In this document: in pieces, positions 34,232 through 42,598 of the stretch
Position numbering within the stretch: the stretch's first letter is position 1
Layout of the letters: every line of letters begins with the position of its first letter
Assembly (NCBI GenBank): GCA_900546645.1
Contig: URDR01000011.1
Coordinates: 1-45,819 of the forward strand
DNA: 45,819 bases
Reading direction: 5' to 3'
Source of the DNA: an uncultured Bacteroides sp.
GTDB taxonomy: Bacteria; Bacteroidota; Bacteroidia; Bacteroidales; Bacteroidaceae
Made by a program: the position numbers and the translations under genes
Notes under the pieces: model-generated
What the model saw: only the letters and a program-made list of their open reading frames with translations
What the model was told of the DNA's origin: nothing
Databases searched by the model: none

Positions 34232-35449
34232 TTATTCCAAAGCGAAAAGTTTACTTCGCGCCAATAAAGCCGAACCGACTACATTCGCTTTTTCCTTTAA
34301 CTCAGAAAGCACAATACCTGAACCCGGATACATGAGATTCAAAGTATAACGGCGTACAGCCGAAATCAACGGAGGAAGCAGATAGTTTCCGGCACGTGAA
34401 AGTTCTCCGCCGATAATCACTTGCTCCGGATTGAATATATTAATTAAATCACTTACATGGCGACCTAACTTCGCTCCGATTTCTTCAACCAGCTCGATGG
34501 CCAACACATCTTCGCGCTCAACTACAGAAATAATGTCATCAACCGTAATCTCATCGATAGATTTTTCGCGCGTCAGAATCGAATTTTCTCCTTCTCTAAG
34601 CCGTTCTATAAACTTACGGTAAAGAGCCGAGCACGATACTTCAGTCTCAATACATCCCCTTTTTCCGCAATCACAGATTTCCTGATTGTCATATCCATAG
34701 TTATGTCCGAACTCACCGGAAAAGCCCGACATGCCATTATATAATTTCCCATCAAAAATAATGGCCATACCCAATCCCCAGTTCACATTGATAAAAATCA
34801 AATTCTTGGGACTTTTTTCCAACTGAGTGGTTTGCTTCATAAACTCTCCGTATGCCATCGCACGACTATCGTTATCAATGCATACATTACAACCCACACG
34901 CTCAGTCAGCAGGGAAGCAATAGGATAATCATCACCGAAGTTCAAACGTGTATAATTATATCCGGCTTCTGGATTAACCCGACCACTCATTCCGATACAA
35001 ACATTTAAAATCTTAGAATGATTTACCTTTAAAGACTGAATGAAAGATTTGATTTCATTAGCCAAACGATCTACACATTCAAGGGTGTTTTCAAGTACAA
35101 AATCAACTTTCATTTTCATCTTTAAAACATCCCCCTTAAAGTTTATCAACGCCAGACTGAGTGAATCTTTTTTCAAATCTACTCCAATGAAGTATCCCGA
35201 ATCAGCATTCAACCCGTAAAGACTGGGGTGACGCCCGCCCGCAGTTTCTAACTTACCACAATCTTTCACATAACCTTCTGCGCACATTTCGTCTATAAAT
35301 TTCGTAACCGTAGGCACGCTTAGACCCATGCTTTTCGATAGATCAGTAATCGTAGTACATCCCGTATAAATCAAACGGGTAATGATGCGTTGCTTCATCA
35401 ACGCACCTTTCAATCCTTTCTGAATATCCGCCAATAGTGCTTGTCCCAT
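34232..35449 (-). CDS. ROK-family transcriptional repressor (NagC-like)
   Basis: This is a sugar-responsive DNA-binding protein of 405 residues. The N-terminal winged helix (about 15-70, with a helix SVPTVTKFIDEMCAEGYV) is followed by a ROK fold. The ROK zinc site is present: His249 in GEFGHN and CDCGKRGC (Cys259, Cys261, Cys266). The ATP-binding DLGGTK motif of true kinases is replaced by DLKKDS, as in NagC-type repressors. It is divergent from nagB, with a 153-bp shared promoter region, so it most likely represses the nag genes until an amino sugar (probably glucosamine- or N-acetylglucosamine-6-phosphate) binds. I could not identify an operator. Confidence 0.9.
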   Translation of the reverse strand: MGQALLADIQKGLKGALMKQRIITRLIYTGCTTITDLSKSMGLSVPTVTKFIDEMCAEGYVKDCGKLETAGGRHPSLYGLNADSGYFIGVDLKKDSLSLALINFKGDVLKMKMKVDFVLENTLECVDRLANEIKSFIQSLKVNHSKILNVCIGMSGRVNPEAGYNYTRLNFGDDYPIASLLTERVGCNVCIDNDSRAMAYGEFMKQTTQLEKSPKNLIFINVNWGLGMAIIFDGKLYNGMSGFSGEFGHNYGYDNQEICDCGKRGCIETEVSCSALYRKFIERLREGENSILTREKSIDEITVDDIISVVEREDVLAIELVEEIGAKLGRHVSDLINIFNPEQVIIGGELSRAGNYLLPPLISAVRRYTLNLMYPGSGIVLSELKEKANVVGSALLARSKLFALE

Positions 35450-35473
35450 ACCTATATTTTATGCTAAGTGCAG

Positions 35474-35481
35474 CAAAATTA
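35474..35481 (-). promoter_or_regulatory. -7 box for the ROK gene
   Basis: The minus strand reads TAATTTTG, matching TAnnTTTG, 24 bp upstream of the start codon. Confidence 0.55.
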
Positions 35482-35530
35482 ATGATTTTATTTAATAATT
35501 CAAAGCTAAAACAGAAAATTCTTTTTTTAC

Positions 35531-35561
35531 TTGTCAATCTACATAATCCTTAATATCTTTG
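35531..35561 (+). promoter_or_regulatory. Promoter of nagB
   Basis: TATCTTTG (35554-35561) matches TAnnTTTG. A TTG lies at 35531-35533, with a 20-bp spacer. The ATG follows at 35603. Confidence 0.65.
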
Positions 35562-35602
35562 CGGATGTAGAATATAAAAATTAACCCCAAAACACAACAA
35601 CC

Positions 35603-36397
35603 ATGAGAGTAATTATTGAACCCGACTACCAGTCATTGTCAAAATGGGCAGCTAATTATGTTGCAAATAAAATCAATTCTGCTAATCCAAGTAAAGAAAA
35701 ACCGTTTGTTTTAGGCTTGCCTACCGGTTCTTCACCACTTGGTATGTACAAAGAACTGATTGAACTGAACAAAAAAGGAGTTGTATCATTTAAAAACGTA
35801 GTTACATTCAACATGGATGAATACGTTGGTCTTCCTGAATCACATCCGGAAAGCTACCACACATTCATGTTCAACAACTTCTTTAACCATATTGATATCT
35901 GCAAAGAAAACATCCATATTCTGAACGGTAATGCTGCTGATTTGGAAGAAGAATGTTTGAACTACGAAAAAGAAATTGAAAAATTCGGTGGCATCGACTT
36001 GTTCTTGGGAGGTATCGGTCCCGACGGTCATATTGCTTTCAACGAACCAGGATCTTCTCTTTCTTCTCGCACCCGTATCAAAACATTAACGACTGATACC
36101 ATTATTGCCAATTCACGATTCTTCGACAACGACGTGAACAAAGTACCTAAAACTGCTTTGACTGTTGGTGTGGGTACTGTATTGTCGGCACATGAAGTAC
36201 TGATTATCTGCAACGGACACAACAAAGCCCGTGCTTTGCAGCACGCAGTGGAAGGCGGCATCACTCAGATGTGGACAATCAGTGCCTTGCAAATGCATCA
36301 GCATGGTATCATCGTATGTGATGAAGCTGCAACCGATGAACTGAAAGTCGGTACCTACAAATACTTCAAAGATATTGAAAAAGACAACTTGATTTAA
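35603..36397 (+). CDS. nagB: Glucosamine-6-phosphate deaminase
   Basis: This enzyme converts glucosamine 6-phosphate to fructose 6-phosphate and ammonia. It has 264 residues, nearly collinear with E. coli NagB. The catalytic residues fall at the same numbers: Asp72 in FNMDEYVGLP, Asp141 and His143 in GPDGHIAFNEP, and Glu148. The phosphate loop LGLPTGSSP is near residue 37. It is 13 bp upstream of a second NagB-like gene and divergent from a ROK repressor, so the trio forms an amino-sugar catabolic module. N-acetylglucosamine-6-phosphate deacetylase is not in the window. Confidence 0.97.
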   Translation: MRVIIEPDYQSLSKWAANYVANKINSANPSKEKPFVLGLPTGSSPLGMYKELIELNKKGVVSFKNVVTFNMDEYVGLPESHPESYHTFMFNNFFNHIDICKENIHILNGNAADLEEECLNYEKEIEKFGGIDLFLGGIGPDGHIAFNEPGSSLSSRTRIKTLTTDTIIANSRFFDNDVNKVPKTALTVGVGTVLSAHEVLIICNGHNKARALQHAVEGGITQMWTISALQMHQHGIIVCDEAATDELKVGTYKYFKDIEKDNLI

Positions 36398-36410
36398 TCA
36401 ACGTACATTT

Positions 36411-38396
36411 ATGAGAACAAATCTCAGTTCACAAATTTCTTTAAACAGAGTTTCTCCACGCTATTATAAGGTGGAGAATGCCGTAGAGCGCTCTGTGCTG
36501 ACTCGTTTGGAAAAGATTCCTACCAATATTTTCGAAACGATGGAAGAAGGAACGCTGCAAATTGCAGACGAAGTGATTGCCAAGATTCAGGAAAGACAAC
36601 GCGAGGGTAAGTTCTGTACGATTGCTATTGGAACCGGTGCTTCACTCCGCCCCCTCTTTACTGAATTGATTCGTCGACATAAAGATGAAGGAGTAAGTTT
36701 CCGTAACGTTATCATCTTCAATCTATATGAATACTATCCGCTTACCGAAGGAGCCGGAAGCAGTTTCGCTCACTTGACTAAGTTGTTCCTTTCACAGGTA
36801 GATATAGACAGACAGAATATCTTTACCATGGATGGAAGCATTCCTCAGGATGCTATCATTGACCATTGCCGTCTGTACGAACAGCGCATTCAAACTTACG
36901 GTGGTATTGATATTGCCTTGATGGGTATCGGCCGCGAAGGAAACATCGGTATGAACGAACCGGGATCACATGCCAGTTCTACTACTCGCCTGATTTTGAT
37001 TGATGCTACTTCGCGTGCAGAATCTTCTCGCAATATAGGAGTAGACAACCTTCCTCCATGCTCTATCACCATGGGTATAAGTACGATTCTTGCATCACGC
37101 AAAATTTACGTATTGGCATGGGGAGAGGAAAAAGCTGACATTATCAAAAAAGCGGTAGAAGATAAGGTAAGCGATACATTGCCTGCTTCTTACCTGCAAC
37201 TTCATACCAATGCTACGGTTTACATTGACTTGGCTGCTGCGGCTCACCTGACTCGTATACAGCGTCCTTGGCTTGTTACCAACTGCGAATGGAACGACAA
37301 GCTTATCAGAAGTGCCATCGCATGGCTATGCAGTTTACTGAACAAGCCTATTCTCAAGCTTACCAATAAAGATTATAACGAAAATGGCTTAAGTGAATTG
37401 CTGGCTCTTTACGGATCGGCTTACAATGTAAACATCAAGGTATTCAACGACCTGCAACACACCATTACGGGATGGCCGGGAGGTAAACCGAATGCTGATG
37501 ATACGTATCGCCCGGAACGTGCCAAACCTTTCCCGAAACGCGTACTCGTATTTTCTCCGCATCCGGATGACGATGTAATCTCTATGGGTGGAACGCTTCG
37601 CCGTTTGGTTCAGCAGGGACATGAAGTACACGTGGCTTATGAAACCTCGGGAAACATTGCCGTAGGCGATGAAGAAGTGGTTCGTTTCATGCACTTTATC
37701 AATGGATTCAACCAGCTTTTCGGAGAGGAAGCAGACAAGGTGATTACAGATAAATATGCTGAAATCAAGAAGTTCTTCTCTGAAAAGAAAGAAGGTGACT
37801 TAGATACGCGCGACATCTTAACCATTAAAGGATTGATTCGCCGAGGCGAAGCCAGAACAGCATGTACTTACAACAATATCCCCTTAAGCCGCTGCCACTT
37901 CCTTGACTTGCCTTTCTATGAGACCGGTAAGATTGAGAAAAACCCGATCAGCGAAGCCGATGTAAACATCGTACAGGAATTGCTGCGCACAGTGAAGCCT
38001 CATCAGATTTATGTAGCAGGCGACCTGGCTGACCCACATGGTACGCACCGAGTTTGTACCGATGCGGTCTTTGCTGCAATTGATGAAGAAAAGAATGCAA
38101 ACGCAGAATGGCTGAACGACTGCCGAATCTGGATGTATCGCGGAGCTTGGGCAGAATGGGAAATTGAGAACATCGAAATGGCAGTTCCTCTGAGTCCAGA
38201 AGAACTGCGTGCAAAACGTAACTCTATATTAAAGCACCAGTCACAAATGGAAAGTGCTCCCTTCTTAGGAAATGACGAACGTTTATTCTGGCAACGAAGT
38301 GAAGACCGAAATCGCGGTACTGCCTCATTATATGACCACCTTGGACTGGCATGTTATGAAGCAATGGAAGCTTTCGTTGAATATAAACCTTTCTGA
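36411..38396 (+). CDS. NagB-like/PIG-L (LmbE) deacetylase fusion
   Basis: This is a 661-residue fusion. Residues about 1-300 are homologous to NagB but the active site is changed: Tyr106 replaces the general base Asp72, Glu176 replaces Asp141 and Asn178 replaces His143; only Glu183 (for Glu148) is kept. Residues about 375-660 are a PIG-L/LmbE deacetylase domain with the zinc motif HPDDD (384-388) and DPHGTH further on. It therefore probably does not deaminate glucosamine-6-phosphate, but may bind an amino-sugar phosphate and deacetylate a related compound. The whole-length family occurs in many Bacteroidota and is often annotated as glucosamine-6-phosphate deaminase. It is 13 bp behind nagB and surely cotranscribed. 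Confidence 0.88.
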   Translation: MRTNLSSQISLNRVSPRYYKVENAVERSVLTRLEKIPTNIFETMEEGTLQIADEVIAKIQERQREGKFCTIAIGTGASLRPLFTELIRRHKDEGVSFRNVIIFNLYEYYPLTEGAGSSFAHLTKLFLSQVDIDRQNIFTMDGSIPQDAIIDHCRLYEQRIQTYGGIDIALMGIGREGNIGMNEPGSHASSTTRLILIDATSRAESSRNIGVDNLPPCSITMGISTILASRKIYVLAWGEEKADIIKKAVEDKVSDTLPASYLQLHTNATVYIDLAAAAHLTRIQRPWLVTNCEWNDKLIRSAIAWLCSLLNKPILKLTNKDYNENGLSELLALYGSAYNVNIKVFNDLQHTITGWPGGKPNADDTYRPERAKPFPKRVLVFSPHPDDDVISMGGTLRRLVQQGHEVHVAYETSGNIAVGDEEVVRFMHFINGFNQLFGEEADKVITDKYAEIKKFFSEKKEGDLDTRDILTIKGLIRRGEARTACTYNNIPLSRCHFLDLPFYETGKIEKNPISEADVNIVQELLRTVKPHQIYVAGDLADPHGTHRVCTDAVFAAIDEEKNANAEWLNDCRIWMYRGAWAEWEIENIEMAVPLSPEELRAKRNSILKHQSQMESAPFLGNDERLFWQRSEDRNRGTASLYDHLGLACYEAMEAFVEYKPF

Positions 38397-38446
38397 TTGA
38401 TTCGAAAAAGAAAGAATAGATGTCAGGACAATGACATTTAATACAG

Positions 38447-38517
38447 AGTCACAAAACGCAGATTCTATTTACTGGTTCCATTAAATCGTTCTGTGCTTTT
38501 GTGACTTTTGTTTTTTT
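38447..38517 (+). terminator. Terminator after the nag operon
   Basis: AGTCACAAAA (38447-38456) pairs with TTTTGTGACT (38497-38506), with further partial pairing inside, and is followed by TTTGTTTTTTT. Confidence 0.85.
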
Positions 38518-38589
38518 ACATCAACCCGACACCTTTTTATACAGATTTTATATTGACTGATTTTTTAAGCCAATCAAACAAAACCATTT

Positions 38590-41226
38590 ATGACAAGACA
38601 CATTATCTATTTAACCAGCCTTATCATTATGCTTATCTTGGCTGCCTGCTCTTCTGACCATTTTCTTAAAGAGACAGACTATCGGGCCAAAGTAGAAGAT
38701 GACTTTGCCAAGAAGCAGGAGATTCTTACTCAAGGAAACTTGTTCTCTATCTTTGAAAACAACACCATGACACAACCAGAACGCGAGGCCATGATGTTTC
38801 TCTATGCATATATGACCCCCGGAGACATTGCTGACTATTCCGGAGATTTTTATTTAAATAACGTTCGCCTGGCATTGCAGACCCGGGAAAACACATCATG
38901 GGGAAAAAACATACCCGACTTGATTTTCCGCCACTTCGTACTGCCGGTTCGTGTAAACAATGAAAATTTAGATAACGCCCGCGAAGTGTTTTATAATGAG
39001 CTCATGCCACGTATCAAAGACCTTTCTACCCGCGATGCGGTGCTGGAAGTAAACCACTGGTGTCATGAAAAAGTGGTATATACTCCATCTGACAGCCGGA
39101 CCAGTGCACCGCTGGCTACAGTAAAAACAGCATACGGACGTTGTGGGGAAGAGTCAACCTTCCTCGTTGCTGCACTGCGTGCGGTAGGTATTCCGGCACG
39201 TCAGGTTTATACTCCCCGCTGGGCACACACAGATGACAATCATGCTTGGGTAGAAGCTTGGGTAGACGGAAAATGGTTCTTCCTGGGAGCTTGTGAACCC
39301 GAACCGGTATTGAATCTGGGATGGTTTAATGCTCCGGCAAGCCGCGGTATGCTGATGCACACGAAAGTGTTTGGAGCTTACAATGGACCGGAAGACGTAA
39401 TGAAACAAACTGCCAACTATACCGAAATTAATATTATCGACAACTACGGAGAAAGTGCCCTATTGGAAGTACTCGTAAAAGATGCCAATAATCATCCGGT
39501 GAAAGGAGCCAACGTGGAATTTAAAATCTACAATTATGCTGAATTTTATACAGTAGCCCGTAAAACCACAGATGAAAACGGACATGCCTCACTCTCAGCC
39601 GGCATCGGCGATATGTTGGTTTATGCATCACAAAACGGAAAATTCGGTTTCCAGAAGGCTTCATTCGGAAAAGAGAAACAAATCACAGTTGTGCTGGATC
39701 ATCAGCCGGGTGACAACTTTACCTTGCCTTTCAACATCGTACCTCCGGCAGAGAAGGTAAATCTTCCTGAAGTGACTGATGAGCAGCGTGCAGAAAACAC
39801 CCGACGCATGAATTTGGAAGACTCGATACGTAATGCATACGTCAACGGATTTCCGACAGCAGAACAAGCTGAAACTTTTGCCAAGAAACAAAGCTTAGAC
39901 CCCAAACAGACCACGGAATTCATTCTGAAATCAAGAGGAAACTATGCCGACATCATGCAGTTCCTGAAAAATGCTTCACAGAAAAACATGGGATTACGCG
40001 CACTTGAGTTGTTAAGCACAGTATCCGACAAAGATTTGCGTGATACACCATGCACTATTTTGGAAGATCACTTATACAATACTGACTCAAAGGCCAGCAT
40101 TACCGAAGTTCTTGCTCCGCGCATTGCAGCAGAAATGCTGACCCCGTACCGCTCGTACCTGCAAAAAAACATCCCGGCTGAATTAGCAGAGAAGTTTACC
40201 CAATCACCTCAAACATTGGTAAACTGGTGCAAAGACAGCTTGATTATCCGCGACGACCTGAACACACTGTTTACGAAGACCTCACCTGAAGGAGTATGGC
40301 GCAGCCGAGTTACCGACACGGGCTCACGCGAAATCTTCTTTGTTGCCGTAGCACGCAGTTTAGGTATTCCGGCTTGGAAAGATGAAGTCAATGGAAATGT
40401 TTATTACAGACAAAATAACGAACCGGTAAAAGTGGACTTTGAAGCAGCCATCAGCACCAAACCATCGGAAGGAACTCTACAGGCTAACTATCAGCCGATT
40501 CCCCGCTTGAGCAATCCGAAATACTACAGCCACTTCAGCTTGTCGAAATTCAACAACGGTACCTTCCAGCTGCAAAATTATCCGGAAGGAAACACCACTT
40601 GGGAGTCGCTTCTCAAAAAAGGAGCTAAAATGGAAACCGGATATTACATGCTGGTTTCAGGCAACCGACTGGCTAACGGAAGTGTACTGAGTAATATTTC
40701 ATTCTTTAACGTGGAAGAAGGAAAAACCTCAAAAGTTCAACTGAAGATGCGCGATAATTCTGAAGAAATCCGGGTAATCGGAAACTTTGATTCAGAAGCG
40801 AGGTTTACTCTGGCTCAGACAAAAGAGGAAACCAGCATATTGGCAACAACCGGAAGAGGCTATTACATCGTTGGCGTATTGGGTGTAGGTCAAGAACCAA
40901 CCAACCATGCTTTAAAAGACATTGAAATCAAAAAAGATGATTTTGAAAAATGGGGACGTACACTCTTGCTCTTATTTACCGATGAAGAGGCTTACCGGAA
41001 GTTTAACCGGAAAGATTTCCCGAATCTTCCTTCAACCGCTGTATTCGGAATTGATACAGATGGAAAAATCCGTAAGATGATAGCCGATAACATGAAATTA
41101 GCCAACGGAGGACAGCTCCCGGTATTTATCATCGCTGATACATTCAACCGCATCGTATTCGAATCACACGGATACACCATTGGCCTGGGAGAACAAATGA
41201 TTCATCTGATTCATGGATTAGAATAA
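38590..41226 (+). CDS. Transglutaminase-like lipoprotein with a second degenerate domain
   Basis: This is an 878-residue lipoprotein with Cys20 after LILAA. Residues about 145-240 form a transglutaminase/protease-like core with Cys185 in GRCGEES, His218 in DNHAWVEAW and the usual downstream acidic region. A beta-sandwich (about 290-380, LEVLVKDANNHPVKGANVEF) follows. Near 565-610 there is a second segment of the same pattern (SREIFFVAVARSLGIPAWKDE, compare ESTFLVAALRAVGIPARQV), but its cysteine is missing. The C-terminal 110 residues look like a thioredoxin fold (TLLLLFTDEEAYRKF ... LPVFIIADTFNRI) without a CxxC. The combination suggests an envelope enzyme, perhaps a protease or peptidoglycan/peptide amidase. 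The substrate is unknown. It has no acidic export signal. Confidence 0.85.
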   Translation: MTRHIIYLTSLIIMLILAACSSDHFLKETDYRAKVEDDFAKKQEILTQGNLFSIFENNTMTQPEREAMMFLYAYMTPGDIADYSGDFYLNNVRLALQTRENTSWGKNIPDLIFRHFVLPVRVNNENLDNAREVFYNELMPRIKDLSTRDAVLEVNHWCHEKVVYTPSDSRTSAPLATVKTAYGRCGEESTFLVAALRAVGIPARQVYTPRWAHTDDNHAWVEAWVDGKWFFLGACEPEPVLNLGWFNAPASRGMLMHTKVFGAYNGPEDVMKQTANYTEINIIDNYGESALLEVLVKDANNHPVKGANVEFKIYNYAEFYTVARKTTDENGHASLSAGIGDMLVYASQNGKFGFQKASFGKEKQITVVLDHQPGDNFTLPFNIVPPAEKVNLPEVTDEQRAENTRRMNLEDSIRNAYVNGFPTAEQAETFAKKQSLDPKQTTEFILKSRGNYADIMQFLKNASQKNMGLRALELLSTVSDKDLRDTPCTILEDHLYNTDSKASITEVLAPRIAAEMLTPYRSYLQKNIPAELAEKFTQSPQTLVNWCKDSLIIRDDLNTLFTKTSPEGVWRSRVTDTGSREIFFVAVARSLGIPAWKDEVNGNVYYRQNNEPVKVDFEAAISTKPSEGTLQANYQPIPRLSNPKYYSHFSLSKFNNGTFQLQNYPEGNTTWESLLKKGAKMETGYYMLVSGNRLANGSVLSNISFFNVEEGKTSKVQLKMRDNSEEIRVIGNFDSEARFTLAQTKEETSILATTGRGYYIVGVLGVGQEPTNHALKDIEIKKDDFEKWGRTLLLLFTDEEAYRKFNRKDFPNLPSTAVFGIDTDGKIRKMIADNMKLANGGQLPVFIIADTFNRIVFESHGYTIGLGEQMIHLIHGLE

Positions 41227-41278
41227 ACGGAACACAAAGAACCTGTTGACGGAAAAACCAAATAACAGGATATAAAGT

Positions 41279-41335
41279 AAGGTGACAAGATTTTGAATGC
41301 CAATCTTTCAGGCATGATTAAATCTTGTCACCTTT
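41279..41335. repeat. GTGACAAG-family inverted repeat, copy D (also a terminator)
   Basis: AAGGTGACAAGATTT (41279-41293) and its perfect 15-bp complement (41320-41334) enclose a 26-nt interior that has a TGCC/GGCA inner stem. TTTTT follows on the plus strand. It lies between the convergent transglutaminase-like and mltG genes, so it can terminate transcription. Confidence 0.88.
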
Positions 41336-41372
41336 TTGCTTTACACCCGCACGGTCGTGCTAAGTCTAAAAA

Positions 41373-42389
41373 CTATTTATGCGTACGTTGCCACTTATTG
41401 AGAGCAGCCTGATACCGGCGAGCATTTACCGCATGCTGTGATAGCGTTACAGCAAAATTATGAGTTCCCGAAAAATCCTCCTTCGCACACATATACAAAA
41501 AACCATGGGAGGCAGGATTCAACACACTTTCCAAACCAGAGATAGAAGGAATACGGATAGGACCGGGAGGAAGTCCAGGGTATTTATACGTATTATAAGG
41601 ACTTTCCACCTCCAAGTGCTTATAAAGAATGCGTTTCAACCCAAATTCCCTTAAAGCAAATTTAATGGTAGGATCGGCTTGCAAGGGCATTCCCTTTTTC
41701 AAACGGTTCAAATACAGTCCCGCAACCATCGGCTTTTCAGCATTGACCGCAGTTTCTTCTTCCACAATGGAGGCCAATGTACTCACCTCAATTTCTGTCA
41801 GCCCAAGCTTCTGAGCCTTCATCCTCCGTTCCTCAGTCCAATAACGCATATGTTCCTTTCTCATACGCTCCATCAGACTTTTCGGAGACATATTCCAATA
41901 AACCTGATAAGTATTGGGTATAAATAGAGCCGGCAATGTTTCGCTAGTATACCCCAAGCCGGCACAAAACGCACTATCGTTTAATAATGAAGCGATGTTT
42001 GCCGAATCTGCCATAATCTGACGGGAAACCGTACGTGCCAGCTGTTCCAGTGTGCGCACACTGGGGATAACCAAATTGACCGGAGTCTGGTGTCCGTTGG
42101 CAAGAGTACGGTAAGCAGTCAAGGAGGACACTTCGGGACCTAACCGGTATGCACCCGTACGAACGGAATATCCCTTTAGTGCAACCATCCATTTTAATCC
42201 GGTCAGACAGGATGGCTGCAAGTTCTTTTCCAACTTCACATACACCGAATCCACCGTATCATCCGCATCCACATAAATCAAATGAGCAGAACGGAAAGGA
42301 TGACTCATCAGATAATAACAAAAAACAATGCAAGAGCACGCCATAACGGAAAGCACGCTCAAAATCATAACCAAGGTACGTTTTTTCAT
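41373..42389 (-). CDS. mltG: Endolytic murein transglycosylase MltG
   Basis: This inner-membrane enzyme cuts nascent peptidoglycan strands. I use the start at 42389, giving 338 residues, because the -7 box at 42413-42420 lies upstream of it and an apparent extension to 42491 would begin before the promoter; 42398 is another possible start. It has one N-terminal transmembrane helix (TLVMILSVLSVMACSCIVF), a LysM-like segment and the YceG catalytic region with ASIVEEET (catalytic Glu), GLYLNRLKKGMPLQADPT and SPYNTYKYPGLPPGPI. The family motifs are intact. It is a single gene. Confidence 0.94.
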   Translation of the reverse strand: MKKRTLVMILSVLSVMACSCIVFCYYLMSHPFRSAHLIYVDADDTVDSVYVKLEKNLQPSCLTGLKWMVALKGYSVRTGAYRLGPEVSSLTAYRTLANGHQTPVNLVIPSVRTLEQLARTVSRQIMADSANIASLLNDSAFCAGLGYTSETLPALFIPNTYQVYWNMSPKSLMERMRKEHMRYWTEERRMKAQKLGLTEIEVSTLASIVEEETAVNAEKPMVAGLYLNRLKKGMPLQADPTIKFALREFGLKRILYKHLEVESPYNTYKYPGLPPGPIRIPSISGLESVLNPASHGFLYMCAKEDFSGTHNFAVTLSQHAVNARRYQAALNKWQRTHK

Positions 42390-42412
42390 ATCATACATCC
42401 ATTTTTGCGATG

Positions 42413-42420
42413 CAAAGATA
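42413..42420 (-). promoter_or_regulatory. -7 box for mltG
   Basis: The minus strand reads TATCTTTG, an exact TAnnTTTG. It implies a leader of only 10-20 nt and decides the start codon. Confidence 0.65.
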
Positions 42421-42453
42421 AATGAAATCCCCGATTTTTTTTGAAAAGTTTCC

Positions 42454-42484
42454 TTTTGTCCACCTAAATATTCATTTTGTCCAC
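42454..42484 (+). promoter_or_regulatory. Direct repeat TTTTGTCCAC, 21-bp period, before the GH51 promoter
   Basis: TTTTGTCCAC occurs at 42454-42463 and 42475-42484, exactly 21 bp apart. The proximal copy ends 21 bp upstream of the -7 box. The layout resembles sites of AraC-type activators, which bind direct repeats two helical turns apart next to the promoter. Confidence 0.6.
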
Positions 42485-42505
42485 TTCTCAAACCGTTTTT
42501 TTCCC

Positions 42506-42513
42506 TACTTTTG
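42506..42513 (+). promoter_or_regulatory. -7 box for the arabinofuranosidase gene
   Basis: TACTTTTG matches TAnnTTTG. It leaves a leader of about 80 nt before the start at 42599. There is no TTTG at the usual -33 distance, as expected for an activator-dependent promoter. Confidence 0.65.
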
Positions 42514-42598
42514 CCTACAGAATTCTGACGGCTTTTTATTCGAAACTGCAGAATCAGATTACCAAAAAACTAATTATTATAATATTATATTTATAGGT

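Noticed and set aside
42390..42491. N-terminal extension of MltG by 34 residues
   Set aside because: The leftward -7 box at 42413-42420 lies within it, so it cannot be transcribed from that promoter.
42422..42598. N-terminal extension of the GH51 frame
   Set aside because: It contains the direct repeat and the -7 box, and would bury the signal peptide that begins at 42599.
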